A stretch of 64,000 nt of DNA, from positions 1 through 64,000 of the forward strand of contig NZ_SDPN01000005.1 of assembly GCF_004134825.1 (NCBI RefSeq). The letters run 5' to 3'. Shown here piece after piece: positions 33,756-42,422 of the stretch. The translations under genes were made by a program, and so were the position numbers. The notes under the pieces are model-generated. The model was not told where the DNA came from. It ran no database searches and saw only the letters and a list, made by a program, of their open reading frames with translations. Source of the stretch: Agromyces albus (lineage in GTDB: Bacteria > Actinomycetota > Actinomycetes > Actinomycetales > Microbacteriaceae). Position 1 is the first letter of the stretch; each line of letters opens with the position of its first letter.

Positions 33756-34748
33756 TCAACGGATGCTCCGAATGGTTCGATCGAGAGCGTGAGCTCGTGG
33801 CGCCGACTCCAACGGCCGCGGAGCCCCCGTTGGATCCAGGTACGTCAATCCGAACCCCACCGTCTCGGATGCGACAGCACGAACGGCCGCGGCGAGTGGA
33901 GCCCTCAACGGATTCGCGTTGCGCGGGTTCCACGCGAGGTAGGTGCGGCGGAAGTCCTGCGCGGTCGCCGACCTGCGTACGCCCGGCGAGGGGTCGGAGA
34001 CGCCGAGCGCGGGCAGCAGCGCGATCACGAGTCCCGCGGCGATGAGACTGCGCATCACGGCATGATCGGGTGGGCGGTGGGTGACCGTCGGTGCCGGCAG
34101 CCCCTGCGCGAGGAAGAGCTGGTCGACGAGCGGCGGGGATCCCTTGTGCCCTAGCGCCGAGGAGAAGTCCTCGCGCACGAGACGCGACAGGTTCGTCGGG
34201 TCGGAGTGGAGGTCATCGCGATCGGGCGCGGTGACGAGCACCAGGGCTTCACTGAACAGCGGCGACGTCTCCATGCCGGCAGCTTCGGGGTGCGGAAAGC
34301 CCCAGACGATGCCGAGGTCGATCTCGCCGGAAGCCAGCTGGTCCACGACGTCCTCGCTCAGGGCGAACTCGGTCGTCACCACGCGCGCGTCCGGTCGCTC
34401 ACGCGCGAACTCGACGATCGACGGCGGCACGATGGTCGTGGCCGCAGCCCGGAAGAAGCCGAAGCGAACGACGCCATCCCGGCCGAGGGCGACCGCAGCC
34501 GCGTCGCGATCGAACTGTGCCGCCTCCTCGAGCAGGAGGGTCGCCCGGTCCGCGAGCACGCGCGCGGCCATCGTCGGCTGGATCGCCCGCCCGGTTCGCT
34601 CGAACAATGAGATGCCGAGTTCGCGTTCGAGCGCCCCCAGGTGCCGCGAGACGACCGATGCACTGTAGCCGAGCTGCCTGGCTGCGGCAGACACCGAGCC
34701 GGTGCGGACTGCCGAAACGAAACTCGCCAGCACGTTCAGATCACGCAT
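33756..34748 (-). CDS. LysR family transcriptional regulator
   Basis: 330-aa regulator, full length. The HTH is at residues about 5-62 (SVSAAARQLGYSASVVSRHLGALERELG), followed by the linker helix and a type-2 periplasmic-binding sensor (VVRFGFFRAAATTIVPPSI to about residue 300). The start ATG 34748 overlaps the stop of the MHS transporter gene by 8 bp on the same strand, so it is translated from that transcript. It may regulate the transporter's uptake pathway, now broken. Confidence 0.87.
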   Translation of the reverse strand: MRDLNVLASFVSAVRTGSVSAAARQLGYSASVVSRHLGALERELGISLFERTGRAIQPTMAARVLADRATLLLEEAAQFDRDAAAVALGRDGVVRFGFFRAAATTIVPPSIVEFARERPDARVVTTEFALSEDVVDQLASGEIDLGIVWGFPHPEAAGMETSPLFSEALVLVTAPDRDDLHSDPTNLSRLVREDFSSALGHKGSPPLVDQLFLAQGLPAPTVTHRPPDHAVMRSLIAAGLVIALLPALGVSDPSPGVRRSATAQDFRRTYLAWNPRNANPLRAPLAAAVRAVASETVGFGLTYLDPTGAPRPLESAPRAHALDRTIRSIR

Positions 34749-36036
34749 GCGAGAAACTCCTCGCCCAGTCGGTTGTGGAGGCGACGACCACGACCGAGAT
34801 CACCGCCGCAATGCCGACCATCGCGGCGAAGCCCCATTCCGAGGCTGTCTCGGCACGGATCCAAAGTGCCGACGCAGGACACAGCGCCGCGATGGCGGTC
34901 GTGAGGTTGAAGGCGAGCGATCCCGAGCTGACCCGAATGCGGCGCGGGAAGAGCGAGGCCACCGCGACATACGCCGGGACGGCATAGACCCCGAGTGGAA
35001 TCGCGAAGACGGCACCGCCCAACAGGGCCAGGTGAGCGGAACCCGACACGGCGAGGGGTGTCGCAAGCGGAGCGGCCACGAGCATTCCGATGGCGCCGAC
35101 GAGCAGCGCGGCGTGGCCCGGGATCCGGTCACCGAACCATCCTGTGACGAGGATCGAGCAGACGAGCGTACCGACGATCACCGCGTTGACTCAGACCGCT
35201 TCCGCGGGCGCGATCCCGTTCAGCACCATGAGGTTCGTGTATCCCGCCAGTGCGAAGGAGACGCCGACGTTGAACGCCACTCCGATTGCGAGATACCTGC
35301 CGACTGCTCGCTTCTGCGATCGGATGACCTCGACGATCGGGAGTCGGGGGACCGCATCCGCCTCCGCCCCAAGTGCCGCACTGGGTTCCACGATCGAGCG
35401 GCGCACCCAGACCGCGACGAGCCCGAGCGGAAGAGCAAACAGGAAGAGGACGCGCCAGCCCCACTCGACCATCGCCTCCTCGGAGAGCGAAGCCGCAATC
35501 GCGGAGGCCAGGAGCGAGCCGCACAGCAACGCCGTGAACGTGCCGGCGGCGAGCCAACTCGACGCCCGAACACGATTTCCCGGACGTGTGTTCTCGTACA
35601 CGAGGGTGACGGCCGATCCCATCTCGCCGCCCACGGCGAACCCCTGCACCAGCCGCAGTCCGACGAGGAGCACCACTGCGAGCACGCCGACGCTGTCGGA
35701 GCCCGGCAATACTCCCATGAGGAAGGTCGCGCCGCTCATCAGCGTCACGCTGGCGAAGAGCGCCGCTCGACGGCCATAGCGATCGCCGAGGTGCGACAGC
35801 ACCACTCCTCCGAGTGGACGGATGAGGAACGCGGCGGCGAAGGCGCTCCACGTGCCGAGGAGCGCGATGCCGAGGTCGTCGGACGGAAAGAGCGCTCGGG
35901 CGAGATACACGGCGACGACTCCGTAGACGCCGAACTCGTACCATTCGATGGCATGCCCCGCCAGGGCCGCCAGCACGGCCCGCCCCGCGCGCCCGCCGGT
36001 CGCGGGCTCTCTCGTGAGTGGGCGGTCGATCACCAT
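34741..36036 (-). pseudogene. MHS family (MFS) transporter interrupted by one in-frame TGA
   Basis: Read through the TGA at 35191-35193, the frame encodes a 431-residue metabolite:H+ symporter of the MHS subfamily (citrate, proline/betaine, shikimate transporters). Landmarks are GHAIEWYEFGVYG in span 1, the A-loop RPLGGVVLSHLGDRYGRR, and RLVQGFAVGGEMGSA in span 4. The stop falls after EAV and before VNAVIVGTLV, in the 7th-8th span region; both sides are in the same frame and otherwise undamaged. It is either a recent nonsense mutation (TGG to TGA is simplest) or a sequencing error. The 3' part could be translated only by re-initiation. Confidence 0.85.
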
Positions 36037-36384
36037 GCCCTGAGGGTATGGCGACCCTGTTTCAGGCGCGTGTCCGCATGCACCCGCATGACTTCAGATG
36101 ACCTCGGATGACCAGCACCGCGTGTCGATGTCATGGCCGATCGGTTACGTCGCCGTTGCCGCAATTGAAGCCGAACCCCCTCGAGCATGCGGATGTCGCA
36201 TGCTCAGCATCGGCGTCGTCGCACGTCGACCCCGATCCAACCAACAGAAACCCATCCTGACCAGCGGTTCGTGATGTCCAACCGGATGACCGCTGTGCCG
36301 TGCGATCCGTGTCGCCGATGGGCGAGCTGCCTAGGTTGACGACTGCCAAGAGAAGGCCCATCCACCCCGCAGAGAGGTAGACGA
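36037..36384. promoter_or_regulatory. intergenic region upstream of asparaginase-like gene with a 9-bp dyad
   Basis: This 348-bp stretch has no credible gene. It contains the perfect inverted repeat GAGCATGCG-GATGT-CGCATGCTC (36183-36205), two tandem GATGACC copies near 36097-36112 (CAGATGACCTCGGATGACC), and a possible -35 TTGACG near 36337. The dyad is a candidate operator or an RNA hairpin in the leader of the asparaginase-like gene. Confidence 0.5.
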
Positions 36385-37686
36385 ATGCAACAGTCCACGA
36401 GTCTCATCCGGCCAGGCCGGCGGCGGCGCATCAGCTTCGCCGCCGCAGCGGCAATCGTCGGCGGAGCGATCGTCAGCGTTCCAACCCTCGCTGCCGCCGC
36501 GACGCCCGCGACCGCCATCCGGCCCGCCGCGTACAGCGTGCCGGAGTATCCGATCACCCCGATCGGCCCCGAGCGCGACAAGGACAAGCCCGACATCGTG
36601 GTCATCGACGCCGGTGGCACGCTGACGTCGCGGGCGCGCGACCGGATCAGCTACCTGCACTACTCCGGGAGCGTCGACGGGGGTGTGCAGACGATTCTCC
36701 AGGACATGTACCCCGAGCTCGCGCAGGTGGCGAACCTCGAGGTCGTCGCGGTCGGCGGCCTCGGGTCGTCATCGCGGGTCACCAATGAGACGCTCTACAA
36801 CGTGTCCCGCACGGTCGACGCACAACTCGCCCGGAACGAGGTCGATGGTGTCGTGGTGACGGCGGGCACCAACGTGCTCGAGGAGGACGCGTACTTCTTC
36901 GACCTCACGGTGCAGTCCGACAAGCCGGTGGTGGTGACCGGGTCGATGCACCAGTACGGAACCTTCACGTATGACGCGTACACCAACCTGTTCAGCTCCA
37001 TCCGCCTCGCGGCGAGCGGCAAGACCACGTGCTTCGGCACGGTCGTCCTGCTGAACGACCAGTTCTTCTCGGCGCGAGACGTCACGAAGACCGATGGCTA
37101 CCGGATGGACACGTTCGAGACCCGGGCGTACGGCGCCCTCGGCGTCGTGAACGAGGACAACATCCGTCCCATGAAGGCACCGGCGCGAGTCATGAACTGC
37201 GGTACCGATGCGTGGAAGCCCCCGTTCGACCTGAGCAAGACCGAACCCGCTGCGCTCGCACGTGTCGACATCGTGAACGGGTACGTCGAGGCGTCGGCCG
37301 AGACGATCTCGGGGCCGGTCGCGGGTGGGGCCCAGGGAATCGTCACCGCCGGACACGGCCCTGGAGGACTCTCCTACCTGCAGTCGCCCGCACGCGATGA
37401 GGCGATCAAAAACGGCGTGCTCTTCGTCTCGGCGACGCGCACCGGCGGTGAGGGCACCTACGACACCGGCGAGGGCGTGATCGGCGCCGGCGACCTGCTG
37501 CCGCAGAAGGCGCGCATCCTGCTCCAGCTCGGACTCACCTTCAGCGACGACTCTGAGCAGATCCGCGGATGGTTCTCGTCGCTCGGCAACGCCGAGTTCG
37601 ACATGAGCGACGTCGGTGGCGTCAATCGCGGCAACGGCGACGGCGGGAGCAGCGAGCAGGCGCCGCGCGGACCGCGTAACGGCTAG
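36385..37686 (+). CDS. secreted type II asparaginase-like protein, catalytic residues altered
   Basis: 433-aa exported protein. An Arg-rich n-region and signal peptide run to about residue 39 (LAAAA), followed by an asparaginase/glutaminase fold. Family segments include EEDAYFFDLTVQSDKPVVVTGSM and ARDVTKTDGYRMDTFETRAYGALG. In E. coli AnsB the nucleophile is Thr12 (ATGGTIAG); the aligned motif here is DAGGTLTS with Ala76 in its place. The second catalytic pair Thr89-Asp90 aligns with Thr162-Asn163, and Lys162 aligns with Lys235. So the acylating Thr and the Asp are missing, and ordinary asparaginase activity is doubtful. An acidic/Gly-rich tail follows. ATG 36385 is preceded by AGAGAGG. Confidence 0.85.
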   Translation: MQQSTSLIRPGRRRRISFAAAAAIVGGAIVSVPTLAAAATPATAIRPAAYSVPEYPITPIGPERDKDKPDIVVIDAGGTLTSRARDRISYLHYSGSVDGGVQTILQDMYPELAQVANLEVVAVGGLGSSSRVTNETLYNVSRTVDAQLARNEVDGVVVTAGTNVLEEDAYFFDLTVQSDKPVVVTGSMHQYGTFTYDAYTNLFSSIRLAASGKTTCFGTVVLLNDQFFSARDVTKTDGYRMDTFETRAYGALGVVNEDNIRPMKAPARVMNCGTDAWKPPFDLSKTEPAALARVDIVNGYVEASAETISGPVAGGAQGIVTAGHGPGGLSYLQSPARDEAIKNGVLFVSATRTGGEGTYDTGEGVIGAGDLLPQKARILLQLGLTFSDDSEQIRGWFSSLGNAEFDMSDVGGVNRGNGDGGSSEQAPRGPRNG

Positions 37687-37688
37687 GA

Positions 37689-37729
37689 CACGGCGGAGGT
37701 GGGCGGTCACGCCGCCCACCTCCGCCGTG
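37689..37729 (+). terminator. very strong hairpin after asparaginase-like gene
   Basis: Perfect 18-bp stem (CACGGCGGAGGTGGGCGG and its complement) with a 5-nt loop, starting 3 bp after the stop. No U-tract. Confidence 0.9.
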
Positions 37730-37771
37730 AGGCACAGCAGATGCCTCAGCGCGACGGCGTCGTCGTCAGCC

Positions 37772-37960
37772 CTACCCTTCGACGTCTGGGCCGCTCACCT
37801 CGACGTCGACGTAGTAGGAGATTCCGATGAATCCACCCTGCTCGGCCCAGGAACGCTTCAGCTCGTAGGTCCGCGGCACATTGCCAGCAGGCGGGGCTTG
37901 GCGGATCACGTCCTCGAACGCGTCGGCGAAGTCGGACTGTGATGATCCTCGTACCAGCAT
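37772..37960 (-). CDS. small hypothetical protein
   Basis: 62-aa acidic protein beginning MLVRGSSQSDFADAFEDVI with a C-terminal beta-like segment (GFIGISYYVDVEVSGPD). Third-position GC bias and an amphipathic N-terminal helix suggest real coding, but the ribosome-binding site is weak (TGGGAA). Its size and helix-then-strand pattern recall dodecin-like small proteins, without any diagnostic residue. It is isolated between the asparaginase terminator and the 38-40 kb operon. Confidence 0.45.
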   Translation of the reverse strand: MLVRGSSQSDFADAFEDVIRQAPPAGNVPRTYELKRSWAEQGGFIGISYYVDVEVSGPDVEG

Positions 37961-38063
37961 TGCGACTACGTTCCCAGTACGACCCGACGAGCGGCGATCC
38001 CTAGGGCGAACCTACGCCGCCCCACTCTCAGCAGGGACCCCCAGAACGTGGGTAGAGGGTCGC

Positions 38064-38957
38064 CTACGAACGCTCGACGCTGATCGAGCGCAGCTCGTAC
38101 TGCCGCACTCGCACGAACCGGGTCGCCGCGCACGTCGACAGCAGCGGTTCGGACGGGGCCTCGTCGAGCTCCACGACGACGACACCGTCGGCGCCCTCGA
38201 GTCGCACGCGCCATCCGGTGCCGGCCGCCTCCTCGGCGAGCGGCGGGAACGACTCGATCCGATCGTCGCCGAACGCCTCACGCGCATAGTGCTGCGCAGC
38301 CTGCAACGGATGCGTCAGCGAGCTGCGCCCGCGGTATCGCTCCGGCACGATGCGACCGTCGTCGAACGCGTCGGCGATCCGCACGGGGTCGCCGTCGTCG
38401 GCATACCCGTAGTAGAGCCCGTGCGGGAAGACCACCATCGTTCCGGCGAAGCGGTCGCCGCCGAGGTGGGAGCACTCCCACGTCTCCTCGGGGTGCGCCT
38501 CGGCGAGCGCGGTGACGACGCGGCGTCCGCGCACGGCGCAGCACTGGTCGTGACGGGCGTGCGTGCAGACGCAGTAGAGCGGCCGCGACGACGGGATGCC
38601 GGTGGACCCGTCGAGCGGCACCTCGAGCAGTGCCGCGGCATCCGTCACCTCTCCCCACACCACGCTCTCGTGACCCGGCCGCGAATCGACGATCGCCCAC
38701 CGCTGCGTCGACGGAGCTTCCCGGCGGCCCGTGCGACGGATGGCGAGCGGTCGCATGCCGGCGCCCTCGATGCGCCGCACGAGGGTGCGTCCGAGCGTGC
38801 GGTCGAACGGCTCGTTGAGCAGGGCATTGTGCCCCCAGCTCGCCGCGACCTCGATGAGGAACCAGCGGAGCCCGCGCGAGCCCGTGCCGACCAGCGGATC
38901 GCCTCGCTCGCGGGCGCGATCGCTGCACGGTGCCCAGTGCTCGACGGCGAGAGTCAC
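38064..38957 (-). CDS. sucrase/ferredoxin-like (thioredoxin-fold [2Fe-2S]) protein
   Basis: 297-aa protein of the Suc_Fer-like family. Conserved Cys occur in the N-terminal WAPCSDRA, in YCVCTHARHDQCCAVRG (near residues 128-144) and in WECSHLGGDRFAG (near 160). These Cys/His positions fit a thioredoxin-like ferredoxin with an Fe-S cluster, so electron transfer is the likely role. It starts at GTG 38957, which overlaps the cupin oxygenase stop (GTGA), so the two are co-translated. It is last in the three-gene unit and could re-reduce the oxygenase or a product. Confidence 0.83.
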   Translation of the reverse strand: MTLAVEHWAPCSDRARERGDPLVGTGSRGLRWFLIEVAASWGHNALLNEPFDRTLGRTLVRRIEGAGMRPLAIRRTGRREAPSTQRWAIVDSRPGHESVVWGEVTDAAALLEVPLDGSTGIPSSRPLYCVCTHARHDQCCAVRGRRVVTALAEAHPEETWECSHLGGDRFAGTMVVFPHGLYYGYADDGDPVRIADAFDDGRIVPERYRGRSSLTHPLQAAQHYAREAFGDDRIESFPPLAEEAAGTGWRVRLEGADGVVVVELDEAPSEPLLSTCAATRFVRVRQYELRSISVERS

Positions 38958-40189
38958 GCGGGCGCCACCACGAATCCCTCGCGCACGAGCCGGCGCACCA
39001 CCACCGCGGCGCTCTCGGCGTCGAGGCCGGGCAGCTCCCGCGCCGTGACGACGTCGCCCGCGGCGAGTCGGCGCACTGCCTGTTCGGCCTCGATCGGCAG
39101 CGACAACGTCTTCGTGCGCGCCACGATGCGCACCCGATCTTCGACCGTCGTGATGTGCACCGAAAGCGACTCACGCCACCGCACCGGGGTCGACGCATCC
39201 AGCGTCGCGAGCGCTTCGAGCGTCGCGAGCGGAGCGACCGGCTCGGCGCGTGTGGCGGCGTCGAAACGGCTGCTGAGCGTCGCGGTCGGCTGCGAGGCAT
39301 CCGTCTGCTGCAGTGTCTCGATGAGTGCCTGCACGGTCTGCTCGACGATCGGCGCAAGTGCCTCGGGGTCGCGCAGGTCGAGGCCGAGCGGCAGCGACGC
39401 GCGCAAGGCGGCGTTGTCGCCGACCTGGCTCAGCAGCGCATCGACGAGGTCGGCTCGGGTGTAGGCCGACATGCCCACGGTCAGGTGCACGGATGTCGAG
39501 CCGAGCGCGGTCGCCGAGTGGATCCACCCGCGCGGAAGGTACAGGGCATCGCCCGGTCGCAGCACGACGTCGATCACCGGATCGTGCGTCGCCGCGCGGG
39601 CGACGGCAGCGCGGTGCTGGTCCCACGGCTGCGAGCGCAGCGGGTCGACGAGCACCGGGGCGTGGATGCGCCAGTGCTTCTCGCCCGAGATCTGCAGCAC
39701 GAAGACGTCGTGGGTGTCGTAGTGCGGGTCGAATCCCTGCGACGACGGCGGGGTCACGTAGGCGTTCACTTGCGCCGGGTGGCCGAGGTCGTCGACGAGT
39801 TCGCGCGTGAAGTCGATGATCGGCGGCCATAACCGGTGCAGTCCCTGCAGCACGATGGTCGCGCCGGCGGCGAACTCGGCGAGCACCTTGTCGCTCGAGA
39901 CCTGGTCGGCGATCTCAGCACCGAAACCACCTGGAGCGGTGTAGGCGGATGCCGCGAGCACCGAGCCCTCGTGAGCCATACGGATGAACGGGGTGCGCAC
40001 GCCGCGCCGGGTGATGAGCTCGTCGACCGCCGCGGCTGAGAAGAGGTCGTCGAAGCCGTAGGCGAGTTCGTCGGCCGTCGAGAGGAGCGGCTCCTGGCCC
40101 CAGTACCGTTCGGCGAACTCGTCAGCCGACACCCGGATGCAGCGCGAGAGCGCGGGCCGACCTTCCGGCCCGCGCTCCGAACGGGTCAT
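38954..40189 (-). CDS. JmjC/cupin_4 Fe(II)/2-oxoglutarate oxygenase (ribosomal oxygenase-like)
   Basis: 411-aa oxygenase of the ROX group (YcfD, MINA53, NO66 relatives), which hydroxylate Arg or His side chains in proteins. The iron triad is His156, Asp158 (FDPHYDTHDVF) and His224 (RGWIHSATAL). PPSSQGFDPHYD and SGEKHWRIH are family motifs, and a dimerisation region and C-terminal winged helix (ELPGLDAESAAVVVRRLVREG) complete the ROX layout. The start ATG 40189 shares one base with the stop of the upstream repeat-peptide gene (TAATG). The order peptide-oxygenase-ferredoxin suggests the peptide is its substrate. Confidence 0.87.
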   Translation of the reverse strand: MTRSERGPEGRPALSRCIRVSADEFAERYWGQEPLLSTADELAYGFDDLFSAAAVDELITRRGVRTPFIRMAHEGSVLAASAYTAPGGFGAEIADQVSSDKVLAEFAAGATIVLQGLHRLWPPIIDFTRELVDDLGHPAQVNAYVTPPSSQGFDPHYDTHDVFVLQISGEKHWRIHAPVLVDPLRSQPWDQHRAAVARAATHDPVIDVVLRPGDALYLPRGWIHSATALGSTSVHLTVGMSAYTRADLVDALLSQVGDNAALRASLPLGLDLRDPEALAPIVEQTVQALIETLQQTDASQPTATLSSRFDAATRAEPVAPLATLEALATLDASTPVRWRESLSVHITTVEDRVRIVARTKTLSLPIEAEQAVRRLAAGDVVTARELPGLDAESAAVVVRRLVREGFVVAPA

Positions 40190-40446
40190 TACGCCGAACC
40201 GTCGGCGCCGCCGTCGTGGCCCTCGGGGTTGGCGCCGCCGTCGGCTACGCCCTCTCCCTCAGCGGCGGATCCATCGGCGCCGCCATCGTGGCCGCCCGGG
40301 TTGGCGCCGCCGTCGGCGACACCTTCGCCTTCAGCGGCGGATCCGTCAGCGGCACCATCGTGGCCACTGGGGTTTGCGCCGCCATCGGCGACGCCCTCCC
40401 CCTCAGCGCCCGGCTCGAGGGTGATGTCATCATCGTTGATCGTCAT
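40189..40446 (-). CDS. 85-aa repeat peptide, candidate substrate of the adjacent oxygenase
   Basis: A short leader MTINDDDITLEPG (residues 1-13) is followed by three nearly identical 24-residue repeats of the form AEGEGVADGGANPxGHDGxA plus DGSA, spanning 14-37, 38-61 and 62-85. The repeats differ only at the residue after NP (S, G, E) and at GAA/GGA. Each has one His in GHDG; the peptide has no Cys, Lys, Arg, aromatic residue or Met beyond the start. The composition is highly acidic and Gly/Ala-rich. ATG 40446 has GAGAGGA 6 nt upstream, better than the open frame's start at 40491. Actinobacterial genomes label similar peptides BatC. It looks like a precursor or scaffold, not an enzyme. Confidence 0.8.
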   Translation of the reverse strand: MTINDDDITLEPGAEGEGVADGGANPSGHDGAADGSAAEGEGVADGGANPGGHDGGADGSAAEGEGVADGGANPEGHDGGADGSA

Positions 40447-40555
40447 TGCATGTCCTCTCGTTGCGTCCTTGCCCAGCGTATCGAGGGGCACCGCCCGAGG
40501 AAATGGCTTGACGCCGGTCGAGCTGCACTGCGATCGACGATTTCGGGCCCGTCGC

Positions 40556-41887
40556 CTATTGGGCCATCAACCAGTCGAGGATGACCCCGTTCGTGTAGGT
40601 GGGGATCCACGAGCCGTGGTCGAAGAGCGGCGTGGTCCCCATGGGGAACGTCGTGAAGATGTGCTTGCTGTCCGTCGCGGCGGCACGATCTCGAGCTTCT
40701 GCTGCGAACGCCTCCTGATCCTCGTCGGGAGCTGTTCCGGCCCACTCGCTCCACGTCACCGGGTTGCCGACTGCTTCGAGCGCCGTGAAGATGCGGTAGT
40801 CCGACCCGGCGGCGTCGTAGGCCACGACCGAATCATCGATGGAGTGCAACGCCCAGATCGGGAAGTCGCCGAGTGCGGCCGCAGCTGCAGCCTCGTCGCC
40901 CGCGCCGCAGACGAGCAGCGCGCCCGCGAACAGATCCGAGTCGGCGGGAAGGAGTCCCCACGAGCCGTACGAGCCCATCGAGAGCCCGGTCAGATAGACA
41001 CGGTCGGGATCGATCGCCGGATTCTCCGCGATCGTCTTCTTCACCAACTCGACCACGCCCGCCTGCATCTCCGCCATCCACCACCCACCGTTGCCTGGGT
41101 CGCCAGGACCCGCCTGGGGCGAGAGCACGAAGGCAGGGTTCCGCTCTTGTCGCGCTGGATCCGCGAAGGCGACGGAGATCTGGTTTCCGGCGATCTGGCT
41201 GAAGTTGTTCGTGCCGCTCTCGCCGTAGCCGTGCAGCGTGACGACGAGCGGGTACTTCTCCCCCTCGTTCATCTCCGGGGTGAAGAAGCGGAACGGGAGG
41301 GTGGCCCCCGACGCGGCGGAGTAGGTGCCGGCGTCGTACTCGTCGACGATCAGGTTGCGGATGCCGCTGTTGGAGATCTTGCGTTCGGGATGAGCCCGCA
41401 CCGTCTGGCTCTCGCCCACGATCGTATTCACTTGCGCGACCTGGTAGGCATTCGTCAGATCGTAGAAGCGGGTGTACTCGTCGTTGTAGGTTCCGGGTGC
41501 CATCGGGTCGTTCTGATCCAGCTCGAGAATGAGGTAAGTGCCGGGTTCCGATTGCCCGTCGATGGCGATGTCAGCCGACGTATAAGCGTCGACGACGGTC
41601 CTCGTGCCGGTGAGGGGCTCCACGCCCGGACGGCTCAGGGTCACACCGACAGCAAACGAGCTCGTGTCGATCTCGGTCGAGCCGAAGTCGAGCGGGCCGC
41701 TGTACTCGATCGCGAGGCCGGTCACCTTGTAGCCGATCGGCGTGACCTCGGCGATGACGGTCGAGTCGATCGCCTTGATCTGCGGGTCTTTATCCGGTGC
41801 GGCATACGCGGTGCCTACACCGAGCGTCGTGGAGGTGAGGGCTGTGGTCGCAGCGACGGCGACCCGGAGTGTCGTGTTATTGGCCAT
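40556..41887 (-). CDS. secreted esterase with N-terminal Ig-like domain
   Basis: 443-aa exported serine esterase. Signal peptide to about residue 28 (AYAAP). Residues about 35-165 form a beta-sandwich like the esterase Ig-like N-domain (STEIDTSSFAVGVTLSRPGV). Residues about 185-443 form a PHB-depolymerase/feruloyl-esterase-like alpha/beta hydrolase with oxyanion LHGYGESGTNN, nucleophile GLSMGSYGSWG, and acid/base in HSIDDSVV and FDHGSWIPTY. Substrates are likely extracellular carboxyl esters. ATG 41887 is preferred; the frame runs open to 42394 across the neighbouring gene. Confidence 0.86.
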   Translation of the reverse strand: MANNTTLRVAVAATTALTSTTLGVGTAYAAPDKDPQIKAIDSTVIAEVTPIGYKVTGLAIEYSGPLDFGSTEIDTSSFAVGVTLSRPGVEPLTGTRTVVDAYTSADIAIDGQSEPGTYLILELDQNDPMAPGTYNDEYTRFYDLTNAYQVAQVNTIVGESQTVRAHPERKISNSGIRNLIVDEYDAGTYSAASGATLPFRFFTPEMNEGEKYPLVVTLHGYGESGTNNFSQIAGNQISVAFADPARQERNPAFVLSPQAGPGDPGNGGWWMAEMQAGVVELVKKTIAENPAIDPDRVYLTGLSMGSYGSWGLLPADSDLFAGALLVCGAGDEAAAAAALGDFPIWALHSIDDSVVAYDAAGSDYRIFTALEAVGNPVTWSEWAGTAPDEDQEAFAAEARDRAAATDSKHIFTTFPMGTTPLFDHGSWIPTYTNGVILDWLMAQ

Positions 41888-42006
41888 CAGTTCGCTTTCT
41901 CTTCGTTGAGCGGGTGGCGAGCCTGACCGTTGCCGGCCAGGCAACGTGCACCCCCGCCACAACTTAGTCCTCGCGGCGGTTCGGCCTCGCTCGACACCGC
42001 GCACGC

Positions 42007-42288
42007 TCAGGTGCCGTCTTCGGTCCGATCCTCGTCGTAGAGTTCGTCGAGCAGCTCGGCTGCATCCTGATTGCCGCCCGCCGCGAGGCGCCGAAGCTCG
42101 GCGACATCGCCCTTCTCGGCCGCGAGCTGCACGAGCTCGTCCATCGCGTCGGTGTTGCCGCTCTCGGCGAGCAACCGCAGTTCGTACGCGTCCTCGCGCT
42201 CGCCGGCCAACTCCACGAGCTGCGCAGCTGCGTCCTCGTCCCCACTCGCGGCTCGTTCCCTCAAGTACGCGAGCTCGGCATCCGACAT
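42007..42288 (-). CDS. small helical-repeat protein
   Basis: 93 aa, all alpha-helical and acidic, built of short degenerate repeats such as LRERAASGDEDAAAQLVELA, LRLLAESGNTDAMDELVQLA and LRRLAAGGNQDAAELLDELY. These look like Sel1/TPR half-repeats, a protein-binding solenoid. ATG 42288 has AAGGGGA upstream; the frame opens at 42333. No neighbour suggests a partner. Confidence 0.7.
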   Translation of the reverse strand: MSDAELAYLRERAASGDEDAAAQLVELAGEREDAYELRLLAESGNTDAMDELVQLAAEKGDVAELRRLAAGGNQDAAELLDELYDEDRTEDGT

Positions 42289-42422
42289 GACGTCCCCTTC
42301 CTTGCCTCGATTTCCTTGCCTCGATGGGGTCAATGTAGCGCTCGGATGCCCCGGGCCGCATCGGTCTCTTCGGGCCTCTTTCGCGCAGTCGCATTGACGG
42401 GGGCTGCTGGCAGACTCAGGTC

